Origin: Microthyrium microscopicum
Lineage: Eukaryota > Ascomycota > Dothideomycetes > Microthyriales > Microthyriaceae
Assembly: GCA_010405405.1 (NCBI GenBank)
Contig: MU004242.1
Span: forward strand, 410,748 to 474,747
Direction: 5' to 3'
DNA: 64,000 nucleotides
Below the pieces are notes generated by a model that searched no databases, was not told the DNA's origin, and worked only from the letters and a program-made list of their open reading frames with translations. Below, piece after piece: positions 11,647 through 25,195 of the stretch. The first letter of the stretch is position 1. Each line of letters opens with the position of its first letter. Both the position numbers and the translations under genes were made by a program.

Positions 11647-14600
11647 GGTGTGCGAGTCAAGTTGGGTAGCTGGGAACGCTTCAAAAGCTACGAGAGGTTG
11701 GTCACTGTCACGCAATTATGCAATAAACGACGAACTCAAGCTGTTATCGGCATGCAATCATAATGTAGCGTTGTAATCTAGTATTCCTCACTCGTCAAAA
11801 ACCACGGATAAGATAGATAGATACAACAGGTATTAGATTCAAGGATTTCCAACTGGCAGTAATCGTTAGACATGCTTGCTAGCATGTCAGGCTTGCTAGT
11901 CTACTCAGAACCACTGCACATTGCAACTCCATATCGTCAACAACGGTACTTGAACGGTGTACCGGGCATCAATACCCCGAGATCCAGGTATGAGTCCAGA
12001 AGCAGCAGTCACAGGTTCAACCTGCTATGCCAACTCATCAAACAAGGCTCACAAGCGCAACCACGCGAGCAAGATATAATTATCCACAAGACCCAACCTC
12101 ACGGGTCGCCATCCCTCTACGATCCTCGCCTAAACACTGGAGCCACTAACGATACCAACTCGAATGCAAGTCTCCAACTCGTGACCTGTATTCATGCCAG
12201 TCACTGCCCTGCCAATGTTCCAAACCATCACCAACCACAGTCCGCTTACGCGCCTACAACTAACAGACGAAGCAAATGATAGATGAAGGTCCACCAAAAC
12301 CTTTAAGCAACCAGGTGGCACCAATGCGCAGTCTACCTTCGCTGTTGGATCTGGCAGATGATCGTGCAGCTTGCATCAGAACGAACTCTAGGTATGTATG
12401 TAGGCAGGCAGTGTACCTGGCCGCATCCTCTAAAGTCCGCCTAGCAGAACTGCATCGTGGTGTTCACACCCCTTTTCCAGTACTGATGGGCAAAGGAAGC
12501 GATGCATCATGTACGGCGCGGATGGCTAGAGTATGCTTATGCTTGGAGTGCTTACAGAAAAAAATCTCCGGGTGCTTACCTGCCTTGCACTTGCAGAGAA
12601 AGGTGGCGAGATGTACAGCATATCGTTTTCTTCTACATAAATCGAGCTACATAAACTACTAACTGGGCGGCGCGGTTGGGCACGAGGGCTGTAGTCTTGC
12701 GCTGCGCTTCGCTGCATCGCTTGAACTTGCATTGTTGGCGCCAAATGTTCTGTTGGTCTTGGTTGCCGGGACCGAGCCGCGTTGGTACGGCGCAAGGCTG
12801 GGTTGCTTGTGGGCAGGGACTTAAGGTGGCAGGACAAATATATCGCGATTCGCTAACATCACGACATGTCAAGATGGTCACGAAGTAGCTAATGAGAATG
12901 ATACGTGGGGAGATGCTGGCCCCCAATGATTCGACATCCCAAGGACGATCTTAACTGACGTTTTGTTCTTTGGATGGATCTTCTGCCTACGTTTTCTGAC
13001 AGCTCTCACTCCAGTACGCAAGGAGAGCCAGTCAGACATTTGGAGCAGCCGCGTTGGGATTTGATTTGCGCCAGGAGGTTGGAAAGGGTTGTTGGAGGAG
13101 GCTGGATGAGGAAGGTGGTGGTAGCCTTGGCCAAAAGCCCACTTTGATATCGCACTTCTTTTTCGTTAGAGAGTCTTGAAAGAGCTTGAATTAAGGGATA
13201 TCATCATATCACGACAAATGAAGACATGTCGCGAAACGCTGGTTTCTCCTGTGAATGCAGTACTCCGCACGACCACATGGATTTGTATCTCTCCCCTTCC
13301 TTCGGCCTTATTATTTTCATCCACCGCTGGACCTGTCTACGTTTGCCTAAAAAAAATCTAGATAGCAATACGATAGGAAGATACGGCTAAGCATCCCCAA
13401 GTGGCAAGGAAAAACGGATGCATGCAGGAAAAGCCCTAAAGACGCAGCTTCCTGGGTCTGCGCGGCCATGCTCATGAGCCGCCCGCCACTGCATCTGCTG
13501 GGGTGAAAAAGAAAGGCCTGGAAAGAAGTTGAACCAGACATGGACAGATACAGAATGGCGGTGAAGGACAGCCAGAAGGGGAAGAATTCGCGAGTTTGTC
13601 TGCTGGCGGAGCGGAAGAGTGGAGTGCGGGCGGAAGAGCGTTTCGAGTTAGTAACCGACTTGCAACCCATAGGATTGGACAAGTGTGGTACGCGGTAACT
13701 CACAAAACGTGTAATTTTTAACGCGAGAGCAGGGCCTTGGTGTTGATGCGTGCGAAAAAAGAAGATATCCTGGGATCAAAGGCCTTGCGGGGACGCACAA
13801 CGGATGCGCTTTCAAGGCCGGCTGGCATCGATAACCAACCATGTCGGCAGCCTGTCTCGCTCGTCTTCCCACACGATGCATGGCAATGCAGGCGATGCAG
13901 GCAGTCTTTTGCAAGGTGGATCATCGTGGATGCAGTGCTGGGACGGTTGGTCCACTACGTGGCCGTTGCCAACTGGCCCGATGCTCTGCTCCTCGACTCC
14001 TAGTGATGCTTAGTCGACCATACACCTTGCGGCCTAGAGACGAAGTGATCCAGTTACAATTCTCCGGCTTTGAAGCTCGTGAGCTCTAGAGGACCTGATT
14101 GTTTCGTATTTTGGTCCACTATCCGCATCTGGTCAAGTGGTTGTGTAATCGTCTATAACTTTTGTACAAGTTTCCCTCGGCTGTGGACATCCACTGCTTG
14201 CCAACCTCTAACTTCTAGTTACAGAGCTTTTGGAAATGTGATCAGAACATAGTCCACTTTGTCATTACTGCGTTATGGTCTTAGCAACGCAAATGAGTAG
14301 TGTACTAGCTGCCAGTGATATGATGTGGTAAAGTTATTCGAATATGGCTTGAGTCGTCTGACAAACAACCACCACTCAATTGAATATCAAATGTCATATC
14401 TTGACGACGAAATTCAGCCCTCAAGCCATGGCAGCGACTTGATGCGAACGATTGCTAAACTGTCATGGATATTTACGCACCCAAGGCGATCATGGCTGAG
14501 TCGTATCCGTCTCAGACGCGATCCCGCTGCACCGCGGCTTGGTGCTCGAATCGCATCTTGTTGTACGACAGCCGAGCTCCCTCGCAGCCAACAATTGCCG

Positions 14601-17600
14601 CTTTTCCACTGTGGAAATTCGACGACCGTTACTTACACTGGGACAAGGTATCAAATGATATGGTATTGACTGGCTCAAAATGAACGACAAAAGAACCTTA
14701 AATGAAAGCACGGGCTCGTGGTCAGGATCAGAAGGGAGATCAGCAACGAGTTCTGATCATCAAGCTGACCGGTTGGGTCTGGACTGGCTGGTTGTGAGCT
14801 TTTCTCTTTCTCGTCGAGAACAATTCACAGTTGAACACCACCACCAGCCCCTCATCATTAGACGAGCCAACCAACCCAATCCACCCTCTTCTCAGGGTCC
14901 TTGTTCAAGAATTTATGAGGCTACGAGGCTTTTCTTCCCCACCGCGCTGATTCTTCAAGTTTCATGAGCTGGCGCGATTCCCGCACGGTGGCGCTCTTGC
15001 GAAAGCCCATGCCTCGCATATGCAACGTTCCGCACTTGCATGACCCAGCCATCCAATTACCGCCCCAAGCCATACTTTCCCATCCATGTCCTCAGCGGCG
15101 CCCGCTGCTGACTGGGTGCCACATGTCTGGGGGGCCGCGAGACGCAGGAACGCCACCCCAGCCCTAGACATTTTTGGCCTTGAGCAAGGGCGGTGGAAGG
15201 AAAAAAGTTGGCAAAGGCGTCTTGTCGTCGCCTTGCTTGTCTGCTGCTGCATGGCGGGTGAGGGCAGCGGGAAGATCTCGCAGTACTGCGGGCACTTGCG
15301 GAGGTGAGATATATGTAGATTTTTAGAGGCCTGTTCGTGAGAAACATGGTCGTTTTTGATATACGCAACTTGACAGCTGTCAAAGGAGTATCCCTTGCAT
15401 GATGAGGCTATTTGCTGTGAATATCAGCTCTCCCTTGCTTCAGCTTTTCATGTTTCCTACCACGTATTACTGGATGGCAAGTGCCGCGCTTCAGACCTGT
15501 TTTCTCGAGCTTTCATAGACTCTGTCTCTTTTCGCACCACCAAGCTTTACAAGGATGGGAAATGATCATTCATCTTAGTTTTGCGATGTGTACCCTCAGT
15601 GCGACCACTTCTTCCGTGGATTCGATTTCCAGTGGCTCGGTTTTGCCCGATATTAGCTCTTCCGCTCGAGTACAAACCACTGGTTCGATGGCCAGTTTGT
15701 TCAATGTTTCATTTCTTTAGTGTATTCCAAGCTTTCACTAAAGGCCAATCAATACGAAAATACTTGTAAACCGCAAGAACTTGAACTATCAGATGCTCAA
15801 CGATAGTTGATTCATGGATTGAGAAACCTGCTTTGAGTGTTCGGCCTGGTTTTCACAACTAAAAGTTGCGTTCGAAAGTTGCGTTGGTATTCATTCATAA
15901 CAATATCCAGCTATCAGTTATGGTTATGTACAGGTGAAGTCAAATCAGTCCCTTGCGTTGCTCTGGAGTCTGGACGTACTCGCGACGCTTAACTCTTACA
16001 CAGTGATGAACATGAACTCCGCCACCTCAAATCCTATCTAATAACCAAGATACTAGTTGTATACCTCATGACATAATACTGTGTTATCAGGCAAAGATAT
16101 CTCCGGAAGATTCCCTGCTTTAGTAGTCTAACGACTTACCGGTGTCCTTGCTTACCTTTGTCAAGGTAGATCATGTCTTGGATTGGCTAATTATATCTTG
16201 AGCTTCAAAGCCCTTGCGAACCATGTAACGTCTATATCAACTTTGAACCTGGCATATAACATGAACTCGACATGGATGACCAGTCAATCACCAATACCAT
16301 GGATTCTTCGGGCCTTGTTCCGAATATTGGCGATCATGTAGCATGATCGACCGGTAATTGAGTGATTTACGTTCTTTCAAGGTGGAATGAAGCAGCTTTG
16401 AGGCATTGATTATGGCATGTAGTAAAGACAAGCTTGACAGCATTTCCGTCATCTGTAAAGGAATCACAAGAACATCGGATAACGTAGCTTCCGAAATACA
16501 TATCACTAATTATGTGTTTGTGTGAGCTGATTCTATCTTTAACTTAAAGTGACGAAACGCAGCACTCTTTCCGTTCAGCTTGTTATTTCGTTTGATACAA
16601 AAATAGTACCTTATTAAACAAACAGAACATTCTAAATGCACAGGATTATATGAACAATGCAAAGCTATATTTTAGAGTTATGCACTAAGCCTGTAGTAAC
16701 ACGATTGAAATTATATTAGTGATCTGCTTCGCAGCCGTTCTTCGCATCACTAAGTTCAATACTGGTAGATGTAGATAATTCCTGGGCAAATTAAAGCATA
16801 ACCAAGGGTCAATATATGTATCTACTAAGCCCTGCGATGCGATGCGCGGTTAATCGCCTGCCCAAGCAGATGTACGCATCTAGGCTGGCTACAGAGTACA
16901 TAAAGCACGAGGCGGCCTCGCTGCGGCGATGCTGCTGTGAACCGCACTCTATGCTGTGCTTGCTCTGTAACCATACCATGACGATGGAATCTGTACATCT
17001 CTACACAAAGGCAAAACTCGAGATCAAGAGGAAAATTTCCTCTCGCCTGGGTCGTGCGACTTTACAATTGACCCTACACAAAGTTGTCTCTGTACGGGCC
17101 GAGATTGCTGAGGCGTTTAAGAATAAAACTCCGGGGCTGGGTCAGTTTACGATCGGAAATCACATTGTTTGAGAGTGTTTGGCGGAATGGAAGCTTGTTC
17201 TCGAAGATCCACTCCGCAAGTCTTGTGCGAGGTCTCATCTCGCTCACATGTTTGAGAATCCATGCAGTGTGCAACGACTTGCTTGCTGCTAGGAAAACAT
17301 CCCTTCCTTGATTTCCGTCGAATGTATCACTTTAGCCTGGGCGGAGGATTTTTGACTTCGGACCGAGTAGAGCAAAGTTGTCGCAAATACTGCAAGGTCA
17401 TGAGTAAGGTGCTGTTTGTGGGGGAGGGCGCGGGTGCGTGGTTGCCAGATTTTTGCATCCTTCTTGGTTTCGAAACCTCTGCCCAAACTGCAACTCCATG
17501 ACTCTCCTTACTTCGTACCTACATTGGCGCCGCATAGAGGTGCATTCTGGACTGATGATATTTCTGCGGGAGATGTTCGCCCAGGAGTTACTGCGTATCC

Positions 17601-20600
17601 GTTGATGCGCGCGCTCCTTCGGCGTACATGCGACCAGAGGCGAGATGCGCCAGACTAAGACAAGAGTTGCGTTTGGATTCTGCAAGATGTCGGCAGGGAA
17701 TTGAGAGCGACAATCGCACGAATTAGAGGAAACTAAACAATGTGATGATTTTTGATTCGCTGCAGGTCCAAAAAGCGGTGTTCTATGGCTGATTGTGGAT
17801 TCAATGGTCATATTTTGACATGTTGTTTCGAGGAGAAGAAGTTGACAGATGAGACAGGATGTCAACTGAAAAACTTCAAAGCGTCTTTGACCGCCAAATC
17901 ACTGACCAGGCTCGCCGAGATCGGCAAGCCGCAAAAGATAGCTATGTTTTGACCGTGAGCCTGGGTTGGCCTTTAAGTGAAAAAGCCTATTGCTTATGCA
18001 TATGCATGTCTCATATTCACACCTTACGCTTGGATTTCGAGGTTCCACACAAGTCACAGCAAACCGGGCAATTCAACGTCAATCTCAACTCCTCCAAATC
18101 ATCGAAGAGATATTCCACAATATTGGCATACGAGATTGTCTAGCGAACGAAATGACCATTGGTAGAGCGATATAACAATTGTCTCTCATGGAGGCGCACC
18201 GAAATCCTGATCGCGGTCTCGCTGCCATGAAAATGGTCCGGAAATGGTTTAGCTCGGCCAACACATCGTAGCACACCGCAAAACGCATCCAACCATTTCT
18301 TTTGCACCAGAATTTTGAGGAGACTATCTGTGCCACTCAAGGGACACATTGGCAGGGCGAACCGTCGGCTTCTAACTTCCTCCTTCCGACGTCCGCTTAA
18401 TGGTGGAATATCAATCAACAACCTCAAGATAGCAGCACGTTCGAAGGTTCCAGGACTTCCACCTACAATGAATTGGAGCTAACCACTTACGCCCCATTGT
18501 GGTGAGCTGATATCGAAATGCTTTTTCCATGGATTGATATCGATCTTTACAATCATCTTGATGAACCAACCACGGTATCTGGAGAAGCGTGGGCTAAGGC
18601 GAGGGTGGTTGATGAACGAATCAACCGGTGCGGACCTTGATCAGATGTTGGTACTATCGTGTACAAGGCGTTCCATCGAGGCTTGCCAACGAAGATCCAT
18701 CGTATAGCTGGCCTTAGATGTTTTACGCAACAACCTTACTCCAATTTTAGAGAACTCTTTGTGCTTCTTTCATACATCGTAGATCAAAACTGCATTGCGG
18801 GAGGGTTCACTAAGAACGAGTGTACCAGTCACAATTCATGATAAGCCGAATATCCCGAGTAATTGGAAAGTGTGTTTTGGCGCCTCGCTTCTCTACCAGT
18901 ATTGCTTTGTTATGTTATCGATATCTGACCGCTGCTAAACAGGTATCAATACCACATGACGAATAGACAAGCGCTACTCAAGCCAACCTATCATTATTAC
19001 TTTTGCTAGGCGAAGCTTGAACTTTGTCAGTGGTGGCAGGCTTGGCCCTGACACAGCGATTGGCAGGGAAGAAGGTTTGGTTGAACTGCGTCACGACTTG
19101 CGCCGACCTCAGTCAAGATCTGAGAAAGCCAAAATCAAATCTATATTCGTTACTTCACACCATCATTTTCTCACAGCCCAGCGTCGTTCACTATCAAAAG
19201 ATTCATGTGAATATTGAAGCATTGAACAATCAAGCGTCACGGACCAGGCTTGATTTCGGTCGACCCGGGTCCATGACCAAGTCCGTCCCCAGAAACGACT
19301 ATGGCCCAATTCGGAATTGATGGCAAGTTACGAACGTCTCAGCAGGTTTTACAGTGACCAACGAGGGAGCGGAAGCTGGTCTGCACGGTTGAGCCTCTTC
19401 TCATTCTTAATTAACAATGTTGCCAATTCGCCGGACCCAGCTCCGTGGGAGCGATGGCTTGATCATCCTGGTGACCAGCTATACCAGGCTTATCCTCGAG
19501 ATTGAATCTCATGTCGGAGCAACGCAAGGCTAGGCAGTGGTTGGATGAGGTTGTAAAGCGGTTGAATTTGCTTGCTCCAGATCGTACAGTTTGATGAACA
19601 GAAAACGTGGCCCGAACACGGCTCCGCCACCAGCTCCGTCGTCGGTGGCGCTGGGTAATGTTGAACTTCATTCCCTTCAACCTTGTAGTCTTGGCTTGTA
19701 CGGGTTCTCGCTTGTGTGCGTTTCGCAACTTGCCCTGTCCATGAGCACATCCATGCCAGTTGCGGAAGTTTGCGCCTACGCTTCAAACAATGTAAAGCCA
19801 GTGTTTAATGATCTATCTGTGGATAAGATGAGTTCGCATCATGCGGCAGTGTCCAGCCGTTCTAATTCGACATCAGTTCTACAGCTATAGTCTGTATAAA
19901 CAATTACTCCGCCCCAATACCAGCGCGTGCGATAGATGATAGCGGTCTATCAAATGGCCGGAATTCTGGTTTTGAACAAGTCTACAACCAGGACCCCCAT
20001 GGCCACGGAGATGGATACGGTTCATGGCCCATCCTTGTTTCGTTGATCAAGCCCTGTCCATGTTCAATCGCGGGCTCTGCGGCAGTCTAGTCAGCCCAAA
20101 GGCAAGCAAGCATCGCGCCGACGCCTATTTTCTGACAACCAATCCAGTCTCTGAATCGACTGCTCTCCGCCACCCATCATCCCACCGCACACCCCGATTT
20201 GCCCGTCCCCTCTGGGCGCTGATGGCCTGGTGAGGGGGACTACGGAAAGAAGCGAGCAAAACTTCATTTCAAAATGTCATAGCGGGAGAGGTTCTGAGCA
20301 TTCTACACGCTGGAATTACGGCAGATGTTTCTTGAGTGAAGGTGTGTAAAGTTGAAAACGCTCAAGCCTCAGTGGGGATCGTTCTTGAAGAGTCCAATTG
20401 AGTTGTGTAGAGCCACATTCGTCCTGATAATCTAATATTCTTATATCTCCCAATCCCAATTGTTAAACCAGCCTCTTTCTCTTTTTAGTAAGAGTCGTAG
20501 CTGCATCCTGTGGAGCCAACGGATCATCCGCCCTTTGCTTTCCACCTCGCGTTTTGCATATTCCACCTGCAGCAACCAACATGCTCCTCTGCCTTTAATC

Positions 20601-23600
20601 CTGAGACCTTGACAATACCAAGACAGTACCACTATCGAATTGATATTCGGACCATTTACATCTCTTCAAGCCCCAGTTCTGCTCATCTTCCAGCCTCAGC
20701 ACCCATCCGTCCCGTGCCGCTGCAGTCATAGTTGATCCGGCTCCAACGGGTCTGCCCCAAGGAATATTAACCATTTCTTCATTGTGCCAGCAACTGCATC
20801 TACTGCACCTCTACTGCATACCAAGCGATCGGAAGCACAGCAACAACAAGTACTACCAGTGACTACTGCGTTTCCAACCAACAGAAACTGCAGCAAAAGA
20901 GTGTTCACTTTGCGGCTTGTGCTGTCTTGAAGGTTTCGTTGGAAACACATTTTACAGCATTCTCTTGAATCTCTGTTCCTACACCCAACCCCTGGTCAGT
21001 TTTGCCTGCCTGCATCGCGGCACCCACTGCACCTCCAAACTGCCCATCTGCAACATTACCAGTCCCTGGCTAGTCGCGGGGCCTGTTACGCATCTCTGCT
21101 ACTCAGGACCACATTCCCTCAGATCAGTTGTTACAGCTTCTTAGTCAGTCAGTTACCCCATCCTCTTACTCCCCGCGATAGCCATTGTGGAGAAGTGTCT
21201 TCGTATCGCAGACGTCACACCATCCCAGAGTCTATCCTGAAAAGAATCTGACACTGACAACTCTGCGGCAAAAAAGAGCCACGTTCAGCATCCGCGACGT
21301 AGATTGTCCTGACTTGATCTCGGGAAAGAGTACGCAAAGTTGCAAGAGAACTGATCAAAAGGTCTGTGTGTTTTGCGGCAAGCATACTTGCGCTTCACAT
21401 CTGCGCTGCCGGCTGCACACCTATCTCGCACGCACGCACGACGAGGCTTGCTGCAGAAGCAGTTCCGAACGCATTTATTTTGTTCTTCAGAGACGGACAT
21501 CCTCTGTCGATCTTCCCTGGTACGTTGAACTCCTAGTCTACAAACGAGAAACAGTAGTCTTTTTATTTTGTTTCTTTATCCTTCCTCTTTTCGTGTAGAC
21601 TTTCCTCTCTTTCACTCATCTCCTCCCACTCGAAATTGTCTAGAAGACAAGAAGAGAATTCAATCGATCGAACAGCACGCAAGCCCGTTGCTAACTATCC
21701 CTCGTTTCGCAGAGGTCTCCAAAGAACGAATTTCAGCCGATTGCATTACAGTGTTCTGTGAAGCAAACCACCAATCCAGTCTCAACATTCTTCTTGCCAC
21801 TTGACAAGTATAGAAACAATATCGTTTGGTATGTATAACAGTTTCTTTTATTGCATTAGCACCTTTCTCTCTATTCAATGCGAACCTGTCAATGCTATCA
21901 GCAATTGTTGGCATTGACGTTGAATTCGATGTTGGCTTGTGCGGTGACACCAGCACACACCAAAGTCAATATCAATTTCTTTTCTTGCACACACAGACTC
22001 GAGTTGCGCGCACAGAGGCAGTTCCCTTGAAAAAACAAACAAAATGTAAACAAGCGGATGATGATCCCTTGATATATTCTATTCTTGTTCTTCAACGGGA
22101 CCAGCCGAGACACATTTGTCCAGCCGCATATATTTTCTATTTTTCTGCCACCCCGCCACATATATACGAGAAACACCAAGCAAGCCAACCGTTCGCATCA
22201 CGCACTGTCAAGCCAGGAGTTTTTGCAAAGAAAAAGCGATGACCCAGTTGGTCAGCCTCTTTTTTTTTTAACTCCTTGCGCATCAGCATCGCAACGGCAG
22301 TGCAGTGGTTGCGGGCGGCTTGCTGTCTACAGGTGATGGTTCTCCCAGACCCTGCGTGGTTCTTTCTCTGGATCCAGCGATCAGAGATGAATGTGCAGCT
22401 CGCGTATCGGCTTGCATACTATCAAGCAAGCAGCAAAGCAAGCCAAACAAGGCAAACTATGTAACCAGTGATGTGGGAATATCAGAAAGAACTATCATTT
22501 ATACGATAGTTCGGAGATTTTTCTTGCTTTACCTGGTATGCGGATACCTTTGGAGGCTACTTCTGGCTTTTTGATATGCTACTTGTTCTGCGAACTGTGG
22601 TCAAGTGGGATGTACGAGGAGCGGGTACGCAAGACCAAAAAGCTTGCGATTTTCTCCGCCGCCACAATTGTGCTAGCCGAACCGGCTCTTCAATGGATCT
22701 ATCAAGCGATAATTTTCCAGCGAAATGTCGGTGGGAGCATGGTGACCATGGGATCAGTATCCAGTGGGTCGGATGATGGGGAAACGGTGTTCTTTGGGTC
22801 CCAGTTTGGATCTCAATGCTCTGGATAACCGAATATTCCCAAGCGATCCAGTTGTTGATGTTGACGTTGTTGGATTTGAGCGGAGAATGGATGCCAATGA
22901 ACAGGTTCATTGGAATCAAGGTCTCAACTACGGACATGGCCCCCCACAAGGCTCGCGCTCTCTCTCTCGCTTTTGCTGGGAGTTGAAGTTCAGGCCTGGA
23001 TGGTTGGTGCGAGGCAAGGCGAGGCAGGGTGCTGGGAGGTGCAAGGTCCAGTTGGTGGGCATGGCGGGGTTTGTCCTGGCTTCCTGGCCACTGGCCCCAC
23101 TGGGAGTTGCATGTGTGGTCTACTAGGTCTAGTGCCCACCAAACGCTTGGACCAGGTCCTTCCCATCCACGCAAGAGCGTCTGAGCCCACGAGCCTACAA
23201 GCGTGAGCTTTGAGCAGGAGCCACCCAGGTTTTGGAGAGCGGAGAGCCAGAGGCAGGCAAAGCACGGACCGAACAGTTGGCAAGAGCCACCAGTCCCAAG
23301 GCAAGAGCGAGCCGCCGCAAGGTCCCATGGGCCATCATACATTGAACTTTTTGAGGCAAGAGAGATATCTATCCGACAGCGACAGCGACAGCGCCTGAGT
23401 TCCCCAATCGCTGCACAAGTTGAGTTGCAAAAATTGCGGAAGCGACGACCAGAATTCTGGACTCCTGGAGAACCTGGACAGACATACATTGCACACTGAA
23501 CACATTGAGCACACAAATACTACCAACCAGAAACAAAAATATCACCGACAAAATCCAGAACAACTCGAAAACATCCATCAAACAAAACCCGCTGTCATAT

Positions 23601-23699
23601 ACAGAAGCTAGCGTGTATTAGCCACCAGCCGGGCCAAGTTACGAATTCTGCGACCATCGGTATTTTTTTTCTTCGACTACGGAGGACACGGACAAAGTA
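11647..23699. other. 12 kb without a convincing protein gene
   Basis: Many short ORFs occur on both strands, but none has a conserved motif, a plausible exon chain or protein-like composition. The largest (minus, 22557-23516, 319 codons) is Cys/Trp/Ser-rich nonsense. The stretch leads into the leader of the stuA-type gene, so I infer extended cis-regulatory DNA and possibly non-coding transcripts. A short GATA run lies near 11811-11822. Confidence 0.5.
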
Positions 23700-25195
23700 G
23701 CGTGTTACTACTACGTTTTATCCTCCTAGAACCAAGAAGAAAGCCTTTGAGCCTCTCTGTATCATTTGTCTTGGTTCCTACATTGCCGCACGTTATTCTC
23801 ACACGCTTCTTCAACTTCAACCCTCAATCGCCGCTCAGTTCTTTTCCTGCATTTGTTGCATTTTGCGCATTTCTGCACTCTTTGCCTGTTGCATCCGGTT
23901 CTCGCCAAAAACAATTGCTAAAACTCCAAATAATCCCAAAATATCTCCCCGCGACTTTTGAGGTGTGCTGGCAAAGCCACCTTTTTACGCAAAGACCGCG
24001 GCCGGCTCAGTGTTGTCTACTGCTGTCTGCTCTCCAACTGTTCTCTACCACTCAACTGTCAGTATCTCAACTACTCGCGCAACTACTCGCGCAACTCGCC
24101 TCTCTTGAGCCAAGCTCCCCAACCTCCTCTTCTCCAAAAACCTCACCTTTCCTTCACTTTTCCTCTCTACTACCACTCCTCCACTCTCCACTCTCCCACC
24201 CAGACTATCCCGTACTCTCCACTGGCCTGGCGATTACCTGCCTACCAGTTCCCCTCCCTCCTCCACCATCAACTGGTCTCCCTCCCCCCGTTTATTCTGT
24301 TAGTATCCTCGCCCACCACTCACTTTGCTCCCGCATTCCCGTTTCCCATTTTTTGCAGTCCAAGCTTCTTTCTCCAGGCTTTTTGCATTTGCAGGCTTAG
24401 GCTTTGACCTGACTCCTCCCTTTCTCTCCCTCCCCAAAAAAGCTCAAAACACCAACCGCCCTGTTTTCCTCTACTCTTGTCGTTCCCGGTGGTCTGTGTC
24501 GTAACTCCATTCTGGCTTGCCGCGCAAATCCACCCCAGTCTTCTTGTTTTCTTTAAGCCACTTCTCTACCTTTCCCCCCCTCCCCCGTTGTCCATTTTTC
24601 TCCCCTCTTAGCCTGCTTGTCCCGCCTCATCTTGCATCTTGCACTCTCCAATCCCTCCCTCCCTTCGTCCTCTCTACCTGTACCACTCTCATGCAGCTGC
24701 ATGCCCGACTCCATGTTCGTCCTCTCCTTTGCTGCTTTCCATGCATAAGGCTATAATCTGCCCTCCCCGCTGCCATTACCTTGCTGACTTAGACTTGTTC
24801 TTTAGGCTGGGTAAGATTTCCCTTTGAAAATATACCTTTTCTGGTTACATCGACGGAATGACAATCTGCAACATGTCGCAATCGAATACCAGTGCATTCT
24901 TTTGTAGCTATCGAGTACTCTCGGTAACTCGTAGATGCTGAAGCATTCTTTGCGAAATGTCAGATATCGAAAGTTCGGCCAACATTGGGATTCACTTGAC
25001 AATACCATGGCGGGTTATGGTGCTCATAGCATTCTATGGCTATCAAAGCTCGTCGTGGCCCTATGTCGCGAGAACTCAAGGCGAACTTTCAGTCATTCCG
25101 ATGACAGGCAACTTGGCTGCCATGACACCAGTACATTGATAACTCTATACTAACAGTACTTCAGCCAGAACGACACGATTAATTACGACAACAGC
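23700..25195 (+). promoter_or_regulatory. Pyrimidine-rich leader and 5'UTR of the stuA-type gene
   Basis: 23.7-24.8 kb is strongly C/T-rich on the + strand, as in leaders of well-expressed fungal genes. A good donor (GG|GTAAGA at 24811) and a good acceptor (ACTAACA branch, then CTTCAG ending at 25164) define a probable 354-nt 5'UTR intron. Exon 25165-25195 then runs into the ATG. Its frame is open upstream of the ATG, so an N-terminal extension cannot be excluded. Confidence 0.5.
24691..24756 (+). promoter_or_regulatory. Candidate upstream ORFs (two overlapping)
   Basis: A 21-codon uORF (24691-24756) overlaps a 15-codon uORF in another frame (24701-24748). Both end before the inferred 5'UTR intron. 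Leader mini-ORFs are known to control stuA translation in Aspergillus nidulans. Whether these are transcribed here is inference. Confidence 0.4.

Noticed and set aside
22557-23516. 319-codon minus-strand ORF
   Set aside because: Cys/Trp/Ser/Arg-rich with no motif and a composition explained by G/C-rich repeats on the + strand; overlaps several equally long nonsense ORFs.
23702-24407. 232- and 149-codon + strand ORFs
   Set aside because: Leu/Ser/Pro low-complexity translation of a C/T-rich leader in two overlapping frames; no plausible protein.
12835-25080. StuA-type response elements (WCGCGWNM) near 12842, 13229, 13716, 14519 and 25068 as autoregulation sites
   Set aside because: About one match per kb is expected by chance on two strands, so the count is not an enrichment.
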